Shown: in pieces, positions 17,474 through 27,683 of the stretch
Numbering within the stretch: position 1 is the stretch's first letter
Layout of the letters: every line of letters begins with the position of its first letter
Source: Shewanella sp. ANA-3
GTDB taxonomy: Bacteria; Pseudomonadota; Gammaproteobacteria; Enterobacterales; Shewanellaceae
NCBI RefSeq assembly: GCF_000203935.1
Contig: NC_008577.1
Coordinates: 2,170,001-2,234,000 of the forward strand
Direction of reading: 5' to 3'
Length of the DNA stretch: 64,000 nucleotides
Translations under genes and position numbers: made by a program
The notes under the pieces: model-generated
What the model saw: the letters and a program-made list of their open reading frames with translations, nothing else
Databases searched by the model: none
Told to the model about the DNA's origin: nothing

Positions 17474-18661
17474 TTATCCCAAGAGCTGAGCGCCAATCAC
17501 GGCCACTCCGCAGAGCATAGCTAACAATAAACCAAGCTTCCCCCCCGCGACGCGGTAACCTTGAGGTAGGTTTGCCTTATCGCGCGTTTGTCTTTGTACC
17601 CACACCATGGTCACAGGTAAAAAAATCGCGAGGATCACGAGGGCGATCGCCGCATAACCGAGGGCGGTAATAAATCCCTGCGGGTAAAAGAGGGCAAAAC
17701 CCAGAGGTGGCACGAAGGTAATGGCGGCGGTGATACTGCGACCCGCGGCATTATCCTGCTGTCTTAAGTTAGCCGCCATAAAGTCAAACAGACCTAGGCT
17801 CACCCCTAAAAAGGAGGTTGCCAGTGCAAGATCGGCAAACACACTGATGGCAGAACTTAAGTATTGGCTGTGCAAAACGCTGGCTAACTGATTGATAAAG
17901 CCTGAAAGACTCTGATTCGTCATCAGTTGGCTTTGGCTGAGCACGCCTTGGCTGCCCAGTTGCCACAGCAGGTAAATCAGTAGCGGTAACGCCGAGCCAA
18001 GCAGCATGATTTTACGCAGGCTTTTTACCTCAACGCCTAAGTAGCGCACCACGGATGGAATCGAACCATGAAATCCAAAGGAGGTAAAAATCACTGGAAT
18101 AGCTGACACGATAAGCCCTTGCTCTAGTGGCAACTCGAGTAAATGTGTGCCTTCGACCTGCGGCAGTAATAGGGCCAGCATTAGGATCAACGCAATGATT
18201 TTTAAACTAAAGAGCACGCGGTTAATCAAATCGACACAATGGGTGCCTAAGCCGACTATGGTGCCGATTAACAGGGTAAAGAAGATGGCGCCCGCCTGCG
18301 TTGGCAGTTCTAACCCTAACCAAGCATTGAGCTTTTGATTGACTTGCTCGCCGCCGCCTGCGATGTAGGCGGCGCACAGGGCGTAGAGTAAAAACATCAG
18401 TGCAATACTGGCAATCACTTGGCCCTTGGCGCCCAAAAGCGTGCGGGCTAATTGGTTCAGACTCGCATCGCTCGGGGCAAATTGATGGATTTCAACCATC
18501 AGCAGGGCGGTGTAGGCCATGAGCGCCCAGAGGAGCAACATGATCAGGCTCGATACACCAAAACCGAGTCCTGCCGAGGCGATAGGAAGTGCAAGCATGC
18601 CCGCGCCGATGGTGGTGCCTGCAATCAGTAGCAAACTGCCGAAAAATTTATTTTGTGTCAT
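17474..18661 (-). CDS. aromatic amino acid permease, HAAAP (TyrP/Mtr) family
   Basis: 395 residues with about 11 membrane segments. The start NKFFGSLLLIAGTTIGAGML, with the unwound GTTIGAGML helix, is the family signature for proton-coupled uptake of tyrosine or tryptophan. FTSFGFHGSIPSVVRYLG is the second conserved block. TyrP and Mtr cannot be told apart with confidence here. It is transcribed alone with a 690-bp region upstream; no clear TyrR box was found. Confidence 0.88.
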   Translation of the reverse strand: MTQNKFFGSLLLIAGTTIGAGMLALPIASAGLGFGVSSLIMLLLWALMAYTALLMVEIHQFAPSDASLNQLARTLLGAKGQVIASIALMFLLYALCAAYIAGGGEQVNQKLNAWLGLELPTQAGAIFFTLLIGTIVGLGTHCVDLINRVLFSLKIIALILMLALLLPQVEGTHLLELPLEQGLIVSAIPVIFTSFGFHGSIPSVVRYLGVEVKSLRKIMLLGSALPLLIYLLWQLGSQGVLSQSQLMTNQSLSGFINQLASVLHSQYLSSAISVFADLALATSFLGVSLGLFDFMAANLRQQDNAAGRSITAAITFVPPLGFALFYPQGFITALGYAAIALVILAIFLPVTMVWVQRQTRDKANLPQGYRVAGGKLGLLLAMLCGVAVIGAQLLG

Positions 18662-19351
18662 AACTTTACGCTCAAACGTCTTTATTAATGGCTCAACTGT
18701 GTTAGATGAGTGCTTTATTGAGGAGCTGTGCAGAGTGGCGCGTGAAACTGGGATCTAAAGGGTACCTGGGTGTACCTGTATTGGGATCGTGGCGCAATCT
18801 GCGGATCGTTGGGGATATGGCCACAATGGAAGGTCAGGCGAGTGTGCCTATCTATGCCATTGCGGCTACAGATAGGGATAATAAGCTGTGGTAATACGCA
18901 TAACACTCGCCTTTGCTTGGGGTTAATTCGGCACTTAATGACATCTTGTGGCTTGATCACATCTAATGGCTTGATCACATCACATAACTAAGGCAATTCG
19001 CCATGTTGTTAAATTTATCTTAAATGTTAATAAGTTGCGTTAATGCCTCGGTGCGGGCTCGAGGACGCTGGCTACGATAGGCAGTTAAGGTGTACTTGTC
19101 AACCATTACAACAGTATTTTGCTGATTTTTTGTCAGGAGCCAAGTGTACAATTTGTGTGACGTCGTGCCGTTTTTAGCCCAGGTTAAGGATTACAAAACA
19201 GACTGTAGAAGCGGGATTTGGGTTGGCTAAAGCACACAAATAGACAAGCAAATTGACACGTAAAAAGCATGTAAATGGGGCTAAATGGAGAGTACTCTGC
19301 CGCAGACCCAAAGGAATGCGACAGAGTGGTACTGCGATGTTTGAAAGCGGA
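18662..19351. other. intergenic region of about 690 bp
   Basis: No convincing gene on either strand. It contains an 18-bp tandem direct repeat (18946-18981, core GGCTTGATCACATC twice) and an imperfect stem at about 19293-19334 (AGTACTCTGCCGC / GCGACAGAGTGGTACT), which lies just past the his operon end and may help terminate it. The left part should hold the promoter of the permease gene. Confidence 0.5.
18946..18981. repeat. 18-bp tandem direct repeat
   Basis: Two adjacent 18-bp units share GGCTTGATCACATC exactly (18950-18963 and 18968-18981). TGATCA is palindromic, so this could be a paired regulator site for the permease gene, but no known consensus fits well. Confidence 0.55.
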
Positions 19352-20011
19352 CTACTTTTGCTGCGCCTTTTGATGGCGGGCGAGCAAATTGGCGTTGATA
19401 TCACTTAAGCTTAGTGATTGATCTTCAAGTAAGACTAATAAGTGATACACCAGATCCGATGCCTCGTTAATCAGCTCATCCTTATCGTGAGTCGCAGCGG
19501 CCAAGGCGGTTTCTAATCCTTCTTCACCGACTTTTTGGGCGATGCGCTTAGTACCACGGGCAAAAAGGGAAGCGGTGTAGCTCGACTCAGGGTTTTGCCC
19601 CTTACGCGAGGCGATAAGCTCGGCCAGATTATTTAAAAACGGGTGAGCATTGCCATCGAGCCAGCAGCTTTCGGTGCCTTTATGGCAGGTTGGGCCATTG
19701 GGCAATACCTGCACTAACAGGCTGTCGTTATCACAGTCTTTATCGATGGCAACCAATTTTAGGGTATGGCCCGAGGTTTCACCCTTGGTCCATAAACGTT
19801 GCTTAGAGCGGCTAAAAAACGTCACATCACCGGTTGCCAGTGTGTGCTGCAGCGCGGCTTTATCCATAAATCCGAGCATTAACACTTTGCCCGATAGATG
19901 ATTTTGGATAACTGCAGGGATAAGCCCCTGTTGTTTTTCCCAGTCGAGGCTATTAACCAGTTCTGCGCTTGCAGGGCCTTGGCAACAGCTTGAAGTGGTT
20001 CCAGTTGTCAT
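19352..20011 (-). CDS. hisI: bifunctional phosphoribosyl-AMP cyclohydrolase / phosphoribosyl-ATP pyrophosphatase
   Basis: 219-residue HisIE fusion catalysing steps 2 and 3 of histidine synthesis. The cyclohydrolase half has [19 protein letters not shown] and the zinc-binding motif DCDNDSLLV; the pyrophosphatase half has [14 protein letters not shown] and [17 protein letters not shown]. The start at 20011 (ATG, AAGG upstream) is preferred over a TTG at 20038 that would add nine atypical residues. It is the last gene of the his operon, 44 bp after hisF. Confidence 0.97.
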   Translation of the reverse strand: MTTGTTSSCCQGPASAELVNSLDWEKQQGLIPAVIQNHLSGKVLMLGFMDKAALQHTLATGDVTFFSRSKQRLWTKGETSGHTLKLVAIDKDCDNDSLLVQVLPNGPTCHKGTESCWLDGNAHPFLNNLAELIASRKGQNPESSYTASLFARGTKRIAQKVGEEGLETALAAATHDKDELINEASDLVYHLLVLLEDQSLSLSDINANLLARHQKAQQK

Positions 20012-20055
20012 ATCTGTATACCTTATTATTTCTATCAATCGCTACTGATGTTGAG

Positions 20056-20829
20056 TTACTGGCGGATGGCGATGCCTTCGGCCGCTAAATACTGTTTTAA
20101 CTCGCCGATATTGATAATGGCTTTATGGAACACGCTGGCCGCTAGCGCTGCATCCACCTTAGCCTCGATAAACACATCGCGAAAATGTGTCATAGTGCCA
20201 GCGCCGCCCGAGGCGATTAAGGGCACATCGCACAGCTGGCGTACTAGGCTTAACTGTTTGATATCATAGCCACCGCGCACGCCATCTTGGTTCATCACGT
20301 TGAGCACGATTTCGCCGCAGCCGCGTTTTTGTACTTCTTCGACCCAATCCTGAGTGTACCAAGCGGTTTCTTTGGTGGCGGCTTCATCGCCGGTAAATTG
20401 CTTCACCTTATAACTGTCGCTTGCCGCATCATAAAAAGAGTCTATGCCGATCACTATGCATTGACGGCCGAATTCATCCTGCAGGCGTGAGATTAAACTC
20501 GGATCGCTAAGAGCGGGTGAGTTGACCGAAATCTTATCCGCGCCAAAGGCCAGTAACTCGCGCGCCTGGCCGATGGTTTTAATGCCGCCGGCAACGCAGA
20601 AGGGGATATCGATTTGCTCCGCCACTCGGCTCACCCAAGACTTATCGACCACTCGGTCATGGGCACTGGCGGTGATATCGTAAAACACCAGTTCGTCGGC
20701 GCCCTCTGCGGCGTAACGCGCCGCGAGAGGTACTATGTCGCCAACAATTTCATGGTTGCGAAACTGTACGCCCTTGACCACGCAGCCATCTTTCACATCT
20801 AAACAGGGGACTATTCGTTTGGCCAGCAT
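20056..20829 (-). CDS. hisF: imidazole glycerol phosphate synthase, cyclase subunit
   Basis: 257-residue TIM barrel starting [15 protein letters not shown] with catalytic Asp11. With HisH it makes IGP and AICAR from PRFAR and glutamine-derived ammonia. The second catalytic Asp lies in [13 protein letters not shown]. It overlaps the end of hisA by 19 bp, so translation is likely coupled. Confidence 0.98.
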   Translation of the reverse strand: MLAKRIVPCLDVKDGCVVKGVQFRNHEIVGDIVPLAARYAAEGADELVFYDITASAHDRVVDKSWVSRVAEQIDIPFCVAGGIKTIGQARELLAFGADKISVNSPALSDPSLISRLQDEFGRQCIVIGIDSFYDAASDSYKVKQFTGDEAATKETAWYTQDWVEEVQKRGCGEIVLNVMNQDGVRGGYDIKQLSLVRQLCDVPLIASGGAGTMTHFRDVFIEAKVDAALAASVFHKAIINIGELKQYLAAEGIAIRQ

Positions 20830-21548
20830 TGGATTGCCTCCGCCACATTAAACTGATTGATAAGTAAAGCTTTACCGATAATGATCCCCGCGGCGCCACT
20901 GTCTCTGACGGCGGCAACATCCTCAAGGGTGGCAATGCCGCCCGAGGCTTGCCAAGCGATATGGGGATAGTGGCTGGATAGCTCACGGTAGAGTGCGGTA
21001 TTGGCGCCAGTGAGGGTGCCATCGCGATTGATGTCAGTCACCAGCGCATGTTTAAGTCCCACTTGGCTAAAGTCCTCGACGATAGATTCTAGACTCTTAC
21101 CGCCACCGCTTTGCCAGCCAGAAACCGCGACGATTTTCTCGCCGTTCTGATTGATATTCACATCCAGTGCCAGGCAAATTGCCTCGCTGCCAAACTTGTT
21201 AAACCAGCCTTTGACTAACTCGGGCTCTTTGACGGCGAGCGAGCCTATTACCACGCGTTTTACCCCAAGGGACAATAACTCGGCGACTTGCTCTTCAGTG
21301 CGGATCCCGCCGCCCACTTGAATATTGGCGTTAAGCCCCGCTGTCAGCTTAGCAATCAAAGCCGTTTGGCGTTTAGCGGGTTCTTTGGCGCCAGTTAAAT
21401 CTACTATATGCAGCCAGCTTGCCCCTTGGTCTTGGTAGGATTGCAACTGGGTCTGCGGGCTTAAATCGAAAGTGGTCTGCTGCCCATAATCCCCTTGGTA
21501 GAGCCTAACTATCTGGCCATCAATTAAATCAATTGCTGGAATGATCAT
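20811..21548 (-). CDS. hisA: ProFAR isomerase
   Basis: 245-residue TIM barrel ([21 protein letters not shown]) with catalytic Asp8 and the second Asp in [11 protein letters not shown]. It isomerises ProFAR to PRFAR. AAGGACA precedes the ATG. It lies 29 bp after hisH. Confidence 0.98.
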   Translation of the reverse strand: MIIPAIDLIDGQIVRLYQGDYGQQTTFDLSPQTQLQSYQDQGASWLHIVDLTGAKEPAKRQTALIAKLTAGLNANIQVGGGIRTEEQVAELLSLGVKRVVIGSLAVKEPELVKGWFNKFGSEAICLALDVNINQNGEKIVAVSGWQSGGGKSLESIVEDFSQVGLKHALVTDINRDGTLTGANTALYRELSSHYPHIAWQASGGIATLEDVAAVRDSGAAGIIIGKALLINQFNVAEAIQCWPNE

Positions 21549-21577
21549 CTGTTGTCCTTAAATTCTTTTTGGTGCAT

Positions 21578-22228
21578 TTACTGCATTTTTAAAAAGTTAC
21601 CTAGGATTTGCGCACCCACGGCGGCGCTCTTTTCGGGGTGAAATTGCACGCCCATAAAGTTGTCTTTACCGATGGCGGCGCTAAAGTCTTCACCATAACG
21701 GCATTGTGCCAAGGTGTAGTCGCTTAATGGCGCGCGGTAGCTGTGCACAAAATACACATAACTGCCAGCTGGAACACCGGTAAACAGCGGGTGAACCTGA
21801 GACGGATTGCTAAAGGTCAGTTGGTTCCAGCCCATGTGCGGCAGAGGTAAACCTTCGGCCTTCAGTATTTGACGGTCTAGCTCGTCAATCTCGGTTGGAA
21901 TAATGCCTAAGCATTGGCAATCTAACGCTTGGCCGCCGCGTTCTTTAGAGAGCAGGGTGAGCATTTGCATCCCTAAACAGACGCCCAGCACGGGTTGAGT
22001 TAACCCTTGGATTAATTCGACTAAGGCTTTTTCCGTTAACGAAGCCATCGCGGCGCCAGCGCTGCCGACACCTGGCAGTACCACACGTTTGGCGGCTTTA
22101 ATGCTGGCCTTGTCATCGGTGACTAACACCTTAGCGCCGAGGCGCTCAAAGGCGAAACGGACCGAGCTTAAGTTGGCGCAACCTGTGTCTATGATGACAA
22201 CATCAAATTCATCTATGTTTGCTGACAT
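21578..22228 (-). CDS. hisH: imidazole glycerol phosphate synthase, glutaminase subunit
   Basis: 216-residue class I amidotransferase supplying ammonia to HisF. The triad is visible: Cys in GVCLGMQML, and His and Glu in GVQFHPEKS. AGGAAA precedes the ATG. An unusual 145-bp spacer separates it from hisB. That spacer contains a short stem, CAATCTG/CAGATTG (22327-22364), a possible processing or attenuation point inside the operon. Confidence 0.98.
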   Translation of the reverse strand: MSANIDEFDVVIIDTGCANLSSVRFAFERLGAKVLVTDDKASIKAAKRVVLPGVGSAGAAMASLTEKALVELIQGLTQPVLGVCLGMQMLTLLSKERGGQALDCQCLGIIPTEIDELDRQILKAEGLPLPHMGWNQLTFSNPSQVHPLFTGVPAGSYVYFVHSYRAPLSDYTLAQCRYGEDFSAAIGKDNFMGVQFHPEKSAAVGAQILGNFLKMQ

Positions 22229-22373
22229 TGGGTTTTCCTATTGATGGGTCAGTGGGGGAAGTGGCTTGTCGCCGCATTCCGGAACTGCCCTCGTTAAAAT
22301 CATCAGGCTTTGTATTATTCGCTAATCAATCTGCATCAGGTCATTAAGCACCTAACTCAGATTGAGTGAGGTG

Positions 22374-23465
22374 TTAGAGCACGCCTTTACTCGATGGCAA
22401 GACATCGCCTTCAACTTTGACGGCCTGACGTAGCGCGCGGCCCAGTACTTTAAATAGCGCCTCGACCTTGTGGTGATCGTTGTCTCCCTCGGCGGCCACA
22501 TGTAGGGTGCAGCGTAGGCCATCGGCAAAGGAGCGGAAAAAGTGCGGCACCATTTCGGTGGCCATTTCACCGACTTTTTCCCGTTCAAATTGGGCGGCGA
22601 ATTTAATAAAAGGCCTGCCGGAGAGATCGAGTAAGCATTCGCCCTTGGCCTCATCCATCGGCAAACTAAAACCAAAACGGGCAATACCGCGTTTATCGCC
22701 CAGTGCTTGGCGCAGTGCATCCCCAATCGCTAATGCCGTGTCTTCAACGCTGTGGTGATCGTCTATTTCAAGATCGCCATCGACATTCACCTCCATTTTG
22801 AAGTTTCCGTGGGTGGCGATTTGATCCAGCATATGGTCGAAGAAACCAATGCCGGTGTTGATGGCGCCTTTGCTGGGATTGTCGAGATCGACAGTTACGC
22901 GAATATCGGTTTCCTTGGTGGTACGTACAACTGTTGCGGTGCGGCCCTTGTTGAGTAAGGCATCGGCAATTGCGTCCCAGCCTAGGCTGCCACGCTGATA
23001 TTGAAAGCTTTTTATCCCCATGGCATTGCCCAGTTCTACATCTGTGTGTCTGTCACCAATCACGGCGGACTGGGTAAAATCGATGGTGCCTTGGGTCAAA
23101 AAGTCTTTCACCAGCCCAAGTTTAGGTTTACGGCAGCTGCAGTTTTCATCGTTAAAGTGCGGGCAGATCAGTACATCTTCAAACTTAACCCCTTGGCTGG
23201 AGAGGATTTGCATCATCATATTGTGCGGCGCATCGAAATCTTCCTGCGGGAAGGAAGGGGTACCGAGTCCGTCCTGATTGCTAACCATCACCAACCTAAA
23301 CCCGGCTTTTTGCAGGCGCAGTAAGGCTGGGATCACTTGGGGCTCGAATACCAGTTTGGCGAGGCTATCGACTTGTTTGTCGGTGATGGGCTCTTCAATC
23401 AAGGTGCCATCGCGGTCGATAAAGAGTATTTTCTGGGCGACATTAGGGGTAAATACTGGGTTCAT
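22374..23465 (-). CDS. hisB: histidinol-phosphatase / imidazoleglycerol-phosphate dehydratase
   Basis: 363-residue fusion. The N-terminal HAD phosphatase has LFIDRDGTL and a zinc-type [14 protein letters not shown] loop. The C-terminal dehydratase has [24 protein letters not shown] and [11 protein letters not shown], the Mn-binding His clusters. It carries out steps 6 and 8 of the pathway. The start at 23465 (ATG, AAAGG upstream) is chosen over an in-frame TTG at 23480. Confidence 0.97.
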   Translation of the reverse strand: MNPVFTPNVAQKILFIDRDGTLIEEPITDKQVDSLAKLVFEPQVIPALLRLQKAGFRLVMVSNQDGLGTPSFPQEDFDAPHNMMMQILSSQGVKFEDVLICPHFNDENCSCRKPKLGLVKDFLTQGTIDFTQSAVIGDRHTDVELGNAMGIKSFQYQRGSLGWDAIADALLNKGRTATVVRTTKETDIRVTVDLDNPSKGAINTGIGFFDHMLDQIATHGNFKMEVNVDGDLEIDDHHSVEDTALAIGDALRQALGDKRGIARFGFSLPMDEAKGECLLDLSGRPFIKFAAQFEREKVGEMATEMVPHFFRSFADGLRCTLHVAAEGDNDHHKVEALFKVLGRALRQAVKVEGDVLPSSKGVL

Positions 23466-23547
23466 GCTGCTACCTTTCAATTCAGTTTGTTATCTTTATA
23501 AAATCAGTTTATTAGGCCAATGCTGCGACAAGACTTGCGCTAAATGC

Positions 23548-24762
23548 TCATAGCTTTTGCGATTCAAATAGCGACACTAAGCGGTCGGTATCAGCCTGAG
23601 AGCTAAAGCTAAAACGAATGGCTTTAGCCAGCCTTGGGTCCTTATAGGCCCGCGCGACAATGCCATTATCGATAAGCAGCTGTGCCACTTTGGCCACGTC
23701 GTCAAATTCGGCGAGCACATAGTTGCCATTGGGTGTTAGCACGGCGCCGCCCCATTGCTCGCAGTACAAATTCAGCGCCGCCGCGAGTCGCTCGCCCTGC
23801 GCATTGAGCTCTTTGACTTGGGTTTTCATCCGCGCAATTCCTGCTGCTGATAGCGCTTGCACGGCCACTTCACTCACGGGCAATGGCACGGGATAGGGCG
23901 CAATGACCCGCATGATGATTTCGATAATCTCTTCATTGGCGAGCAAAAAGCCGCAGCGGGCGCCTGCTAAGGCAAAGGCCTTTGAAAGGGTGCGCAGCAC
24001 CACAAGGTTTGGGTAAGACTCGAGTAAATCGGCGACGCTATATTCTGGGCAAAACTCGATATAAGCCTCATCGACGACAACAATGGCGTCGGGCAGGGCT
24101 TGGATGGCTTGCTCTATGCGCGCCTTGTCAATCACAGTGCCGGTTGGGTTATTAGGATTGCAGATAAAAACTAATTTAGCGCCGCGTGCAGCCGTCGCAA
24201 AGTCGGCAGGGAGACCGTACTCAGCCGTTAAGCTTAATGCCTTAACGCCCACATTAAAGGTTTGCGCGCTAATGGCGTACATGCCGTAAGTGGGCCCAAA
24301 GGTCGCAATGGAATCGATGCCAGGGACACAAAAGGCACGGATCAGCAGTTCGATGGCCTCATCGGCACCGCGACTGGCGACAATTTTACTCTCCACTACA
24401 CCACTATATTGGCTGTAGGCATTGATCAACGCGGGCGGTTGGCACTCGGGGTAACGATTTAACTTAGATAAATCGAGTTCGGCAACCGCCACATTATTGA
24501 AGGGCGATTCGTTAGCGTTGATCCAAATATCCCCTCGACCACCCAGTCTGCGAGCACTTTGGTAGGGCGTTAACTCGAGCAGTTCTGGCCGCGCAAGACG
24601 TGCGGCCAGAGTTGTTGGCTCGATGTTTACGTTATCGAGAGTATTGTTGTCGAGAGTATTACTGGCGCAATTGGCGCTCGGAATCTTTGTCACAGGCACA
24701 TTGCTCGCCGGTGCTGGGCTCGTTGGGGCTTGGCTAGTTGGCACTTGGCTCATCCTATTCAT
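23548..24762 (-). CDS. hisC: histidinol-phosphate aminotransferase
   Basis: 404-residue PLP enzyme of fold type I. The PLP lysine lies in LRTLSKAFALAGARCG; the substrate region is ELTPYQSARRLGGRGDIWINANESPF. Compared with E. coli HisC there is an extra N-terminal stretch of about 40 residues rich in Pro, Ala, Ser and Thr, containing small repeats (VPTSQAPTSPAPA and NTLDNNTLDN). It is encoded by repetitive DNA (GTCGAGAGTATT-type repeats near 24633-24660). The start is uncertain: ATG at 24762 or 24753 could serve, and the tail itself could be dispensable. Confidence 0.95.
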   Translation of the reverse strand: MNRMSQVPTSQAPTSPAPASNVPVTKIPSANCASNTLDNNTLDNVNIEPTTLAARLARPELLELTPYQSARRLGGRGDIWINANESPFNNVAVAELDLSKLNRYPECQPPALINAYSQYSGVVESKIVASRGADEAIELLIRAFCVPGIDSIATFGPTYGMYAISAQTFNVGVKALSLTAEYGLPADFATAARGAKLVFICNPNNPTGTVIDKARIEQAIQALPDAIVVVDEAYIEFCPEYSVADLLESYPNLVVLRTLSKAFALAGARCGFLLANEEIIEIIMRVIAPYPVPLPVSEVAVQALSAAGIARMKTQVKELNAQGERLAAALNLYCEQWGGAVLTPNGNYVLAEFDDVAKVAQLLIDNGIVARAYKDPRLAKAIRFSFSSQADTDRLVSLFESQKL

Positions 24763-24819
24763 CCTAAGTCTCGCTATGGCGTTAATTAAGCGTACTGTTG
24801 ATTGCGTTACTTATTTTCA

Positions 24820-26121
24820 TCAGTCCTTAAGACTGGCTAAGCGTATCGCGACCGCATTTTTATGGGCATCGAGTAACTCATTACTGGCCAGGGTCATCAC
24901 CGCTTGTCCGAGTCCGAGCAGGCCCTTGGCGCTGAGCTCTTGCACCGTAAAGCGGCGGCTAAAGTCTGCCAAGGAGAGGCTAGATACCGCGCGGCTATAA
25001 CCGTAAGTTGGCAATACATGGTTAGTCCCACTGGCATAATCCCCAACCGATTCAGGTGTATAAGCGCCTAAAAACACTGAGCCTGCGGCCCGAATATGTT
25101 TTAGCACGTCCCCTGGGAAGCGGGTTTGAATAATTAAGTGTTCGGGCCCATAGCGATTTGAAACGAGCGCCGCTTCTTGCATATCTTTTACCAAAATGGT
25201 GCGGCTGCCTTTTAGGGCGGTCGTGGCAATCTCTTGGCGCGGTAGGGCGGCCAGTTGTGACGCGAGCGCTTGATTGACTGCCTGTGCTAATGGCTCAGAA
25301 TCCGTGACTAAAATGACCTGCGAATCTGGGCCATGCTCCGCTTGGGAGAGTAAATCCGCGGCAATAAACTGCGCATTGGCATCGCTATCGGCAATCACCA
25401 ACACCTCGGAAGGCCCCGCAGGCATATCGATAGACACAGTGCAGCGCCCATCTTGGGAGACTAAGCGTTTGGCTTCGGTGACATAACGATTACCCGGACC
25501 AAAAATCTTATCGACGCTAGGAATAGATTCAGTGCCAAAGGCCAATGCGGCAATGGCCTGCGCGCCACCCACTTGGTAAATTTCGGTGATCCCACAGGCG
25601 TTTGCCGCATACACAATGGCATCGTTAATCGGCGGCGGACTCACCAATACGCGTTTTTCGCAACCGGCAATTTTGGCGGGCAGGGCCAACATCATCACGG
25701 TCGAAATGAGAGGCGCGCTGCCGCCGGGAATATATAAACCGACTTTTTCAATCGGTTCGCTACGAAGCTCGCAGCGAACACCCGCTTGGGTTTCAATGTC
25801 TATGGGGCGAAATTGCTGCGCGCTGTGGAACACATCAATATTGGCCATCGCTTGGGCAATGGCGGCTTTAAGTTCTGCCGAGACTCGTGCGCTGGCGGCG
25901 CTAATCTCGCTTTCACTTAAGCGCAGACTGTCGATATTGGCGCTATTAAAGCCATCAAACTTTTGATTAAACTCTTTCAGCGCCGCATCGCCACGGCTAG
26001 CCACGGCATCGACAATCGCCCGAACACTTTGTTCTAAGCCGCTGTCACCGATTAAAGGCGAGCGTTGGAGCGCGGCTTTTTGTTCATCGACGGATAACGC
26101 TGCCCAAGTCAAAATATCCAT
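24820..26121 (-). CDS. hisD: histidinol dehydrogenase
   Basis: 433-residue zinc and NAD enzyme for the last two oxidations from histidinol to histidine. Family blocks are GLYIPGGSAPLISTVMML, VDKIFGPGNRYVTEAKRLV, DMPAGPSEVLVIAD and the catalytic Glu-His pair in NRYGPEHLIIQT. It follows hisG with 3 bp between the genes; GGGGTGA precedes the ATG. Confidence 0.98.
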   Translation of the reverse strand: MDILTWAALSVDEQKAALQRSPLIGDSGLEQSVRAIVDAVASRGDAALKEFNQKFDGFNSANIDSLRLSESEISAASARVSAELKAAIAQAMANIDVFHSAQQFRPIDIETQAGVRCELRSEPIEKVGLYIPGGSAPLISTVMMLALPAKIAGCEKRVLVSPPPINDAIVYAANACGITEIYQVGGAQAIAALAFGTESIPSVDKIFGPGNRYVTEAKRLVSQDGRCTVSIDMPAGPSEVLVIADSDANAQFIAADLLSQAEHGPDSQVILVTDSEPLAQAVNQALASQLAALPRQEIATTALKGSRTILVKDMQEAALVSNRYGPEHLIIQTRFPGDVLKHIRAAGSVFLGAYTPESVGDYASGTNHVLPTYGYSRAVSSLSLADFSRRFTVQELSAKGLLGLGQAVMTLASNELLDAHKNAVAIRLASLKD

Positions 26122-26124
26122 AGA

Positions 26125-27024
26125 TCACCCCATCATTTTTTCAATTGGCATTACGAGGATAGAGCTGGCGCCGAGTGCGGTGAGCTCTTCCATGGTGTCC
26201 CAGAATAAATCTTCGGTACTGACGGCGTGGATGGCCACTCGATTAGTATCGTCGTTTAATGGCAGCACCGTTGGGTTTTCGGCGCCGGGCAGCAGGGCGA
26301 CAATTTGATCTAAGGTTTCTGTAGGCGCGTGCAGCAAAATATATTTACTTTCACGGGCGCGGATCACGCCGTTTACGCGGGATAAAATTCTGTCGATTAG
26401 CGCTTGTTTGCTCGGCGTTTGGGTTTGAGTCGATTGAATAACACAGGCCATAGAACGGTAGATGACTTCTGTCTCGTATAAACCGTTGGCCTCAAGGGTG
26501 GCACCGGTGGAGACTAAGTCACAAATGCCATCGGCAAGCCCTGCACGGGGCGCGACTTCAACCGAGCCTTTTAACATACAGTCGCGATAACTTATGCCTT
26601 TTTGTTGCATAAAACGGCGGAGTAGATTGGGGTAGGAGGTGGCAATTCTCAAGCCTTCCAAGGATGAGGCATCGGCATAGCTAAATTCGCTTGGTACGGC
26701 TAATGACAGGCGGCAGGCACCAAAATCCAACTGGCGTAACTTCACAAACTCGGCGGGTTTATTTAAGGTTTGACGCTCAATCTGCTCTTCTTCAAGCACG
26801 TTCTCACCAATAATGCCTAAATCGACCACGCCATCCATCACCAGTCCTGGAATATCATCGTCACGCACTCTGAGTAAATCGATAGGCATGTTGTCTGCGT
26901 GTGCGATAAGGCGTTGTTCATTAATGGAAAACTTAATGCCGCAGCTCTTGAGTAATTGCTGAGAGTCGGTGGATAAACGGCCAGATTTTTGGATGGCGAT
27001 GCGTAAACGGTTTGATTCAGTCAT
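26125..27024 (-). CDS. hisG: ATP phosphoribosyltransferase (long form)
   Basis: 299 residues; the committed step of histidine synthesis, condensing ATP with PRPP. It starts [13 protein letters not shown] and has the PRPP loop region [14 protein letters not shown]. The C-terminal ACT-like regulatory domain (about 225-299) marks the long HisG form, feedback-inhibited by histidine and not needing HisZ. It is the first structural gene of the operon, preceded by the HisL leader and attenuator. Confidence 0.98.
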   Translation of the reverse strand: MTESNRLRIAIQKSGRLSTDSQQLLKSCGIKFSINEQRLIAHADNMPIDLLRVRDDDIPGLVMDGVVDLGIIGENVLEEEQIERQTLNKPAEFVKLRQLDFGACRLSLAVPSEFSYADASSLEGLRIATSYPNLLRRFMQQKGISYRDCMLKGSVEVAPRAGLADGICDLVSTGATLEANGLYETEVIYRSMACVIQSTQTQTPSKQALIDRILSRVNGVIRARESKYILLHAPTETLDQIVALLPGAENPTVLPLNDDTNRVAIHAVSTEDLFWDTMEELTALGASSILVMPIEKMMG

Positions 27025-27177
27025 AGTCTTGTCTCGCTCAAAGTTAACAAATTCAAAATGATATTCTTTTGTCGCATGGTTTAACTGGTTTCTATGTTTT
27101 GCCGGTGTTTATCTAGCTAACATATTGAAATTACATACTAAACATGAGTTAAGTTGTAAGTTAAAAAGCCTAAAAGC

Positions 27178-27206
27178 AAAAACCCCCGGAATTCCTTCCA
27201 GGGGTT
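27178..27206 (-). terminator. his operon attenuator terminator
   Basis: On the minus strand AACCCC, TGGAA, loop, TTCC, GGGGTT followed by TTT forms the terminator hairpin between hisL and hisG. With the polyhistidine leader this is classical ribosome-mediated attenuation: His-tRNA shortage stalls the ribosome and lets an alternative fold form. Confidence 0.88.
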
Positions 27207-27269
27207 AGTGATCATCTTTGAATCAGTCCGCCAGAAGGATACAGTCCTCCGGCAGTGAGCGTCCGAAGG

Positions 27270-27320
27270 CTACCGCATATGGTGGTGATGATGGTGGATA
27301 GCGTTCAGTAATGGGCTCAT
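27270..27320 (-). CDS. hisL: his operon leader peptide
   Basis: 16-codon ORF reading MSPLLNAIHHHHHHMR and stopping with TAG at 27272-27270. Six consecutive His codons are the sensing element of attenuation. It is followed about 60 bp later by the attenuator hairpin and then by hisG. E. coli HisL has seven His in the same arrangement. Confidence 0.95.
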   Translation of the reverse strand: MSPLLNAIHHHHHHMR

Positions 27321-27683
27321 ATGACTCTCTATACTCTGTATTCTATTGAATTCGGTGTTGGTGGATACTTATCCATCGAACGTTTTTTTAAGCTAACCGC
27401 TTTCTGTGCCGTTTGCAACAGCTAATTTTAACTAAATAAGAATATTTATGCGTTTTGTGAAAATGTTTCATCTTGGTGGTCGCAGGACGATAATCTGCTT
27501 ATCGCAAGGAGGGGCGAATACTTGAGGTTTCCTAGAGGATGGCACAAAGCCGACGCTGCGTTTAGACAAATTCGGCTGGCGGTAAGTATGGCAAATCTTG
27601 TCTAACAGCGTTCAATCTAGACTGGCGATAGTGGCTAAGTGTCAGTCACTGCGCTAATGCTGGATTAGCGCGTGACATCCCTT
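27321..27683. other. intergenic region upstream of hisL, about 360 bp
   Basis: It must contain the his operon promoter on the minus strand, near 27325-27400, but no strong -35/-10 pair stands out (TATAGA close to the leader ORF is a candidate -10). No coding frame is supported in the remainder. Confidence 0.45.

Noticed and set aside
18946..18981. Direct repeat as a CRP site
   Set aside because: TGTGG and TCACA are spaced by five bases instead of six and the first half-site is imperfect.
18706..18991. Overlapping open frames of 60-90 codons between the permease and his operon
   Set aside because: They overlap on opposite strands, have no ribosome binding sites or family features, and one merely reads through the 18-bp direct repeat.
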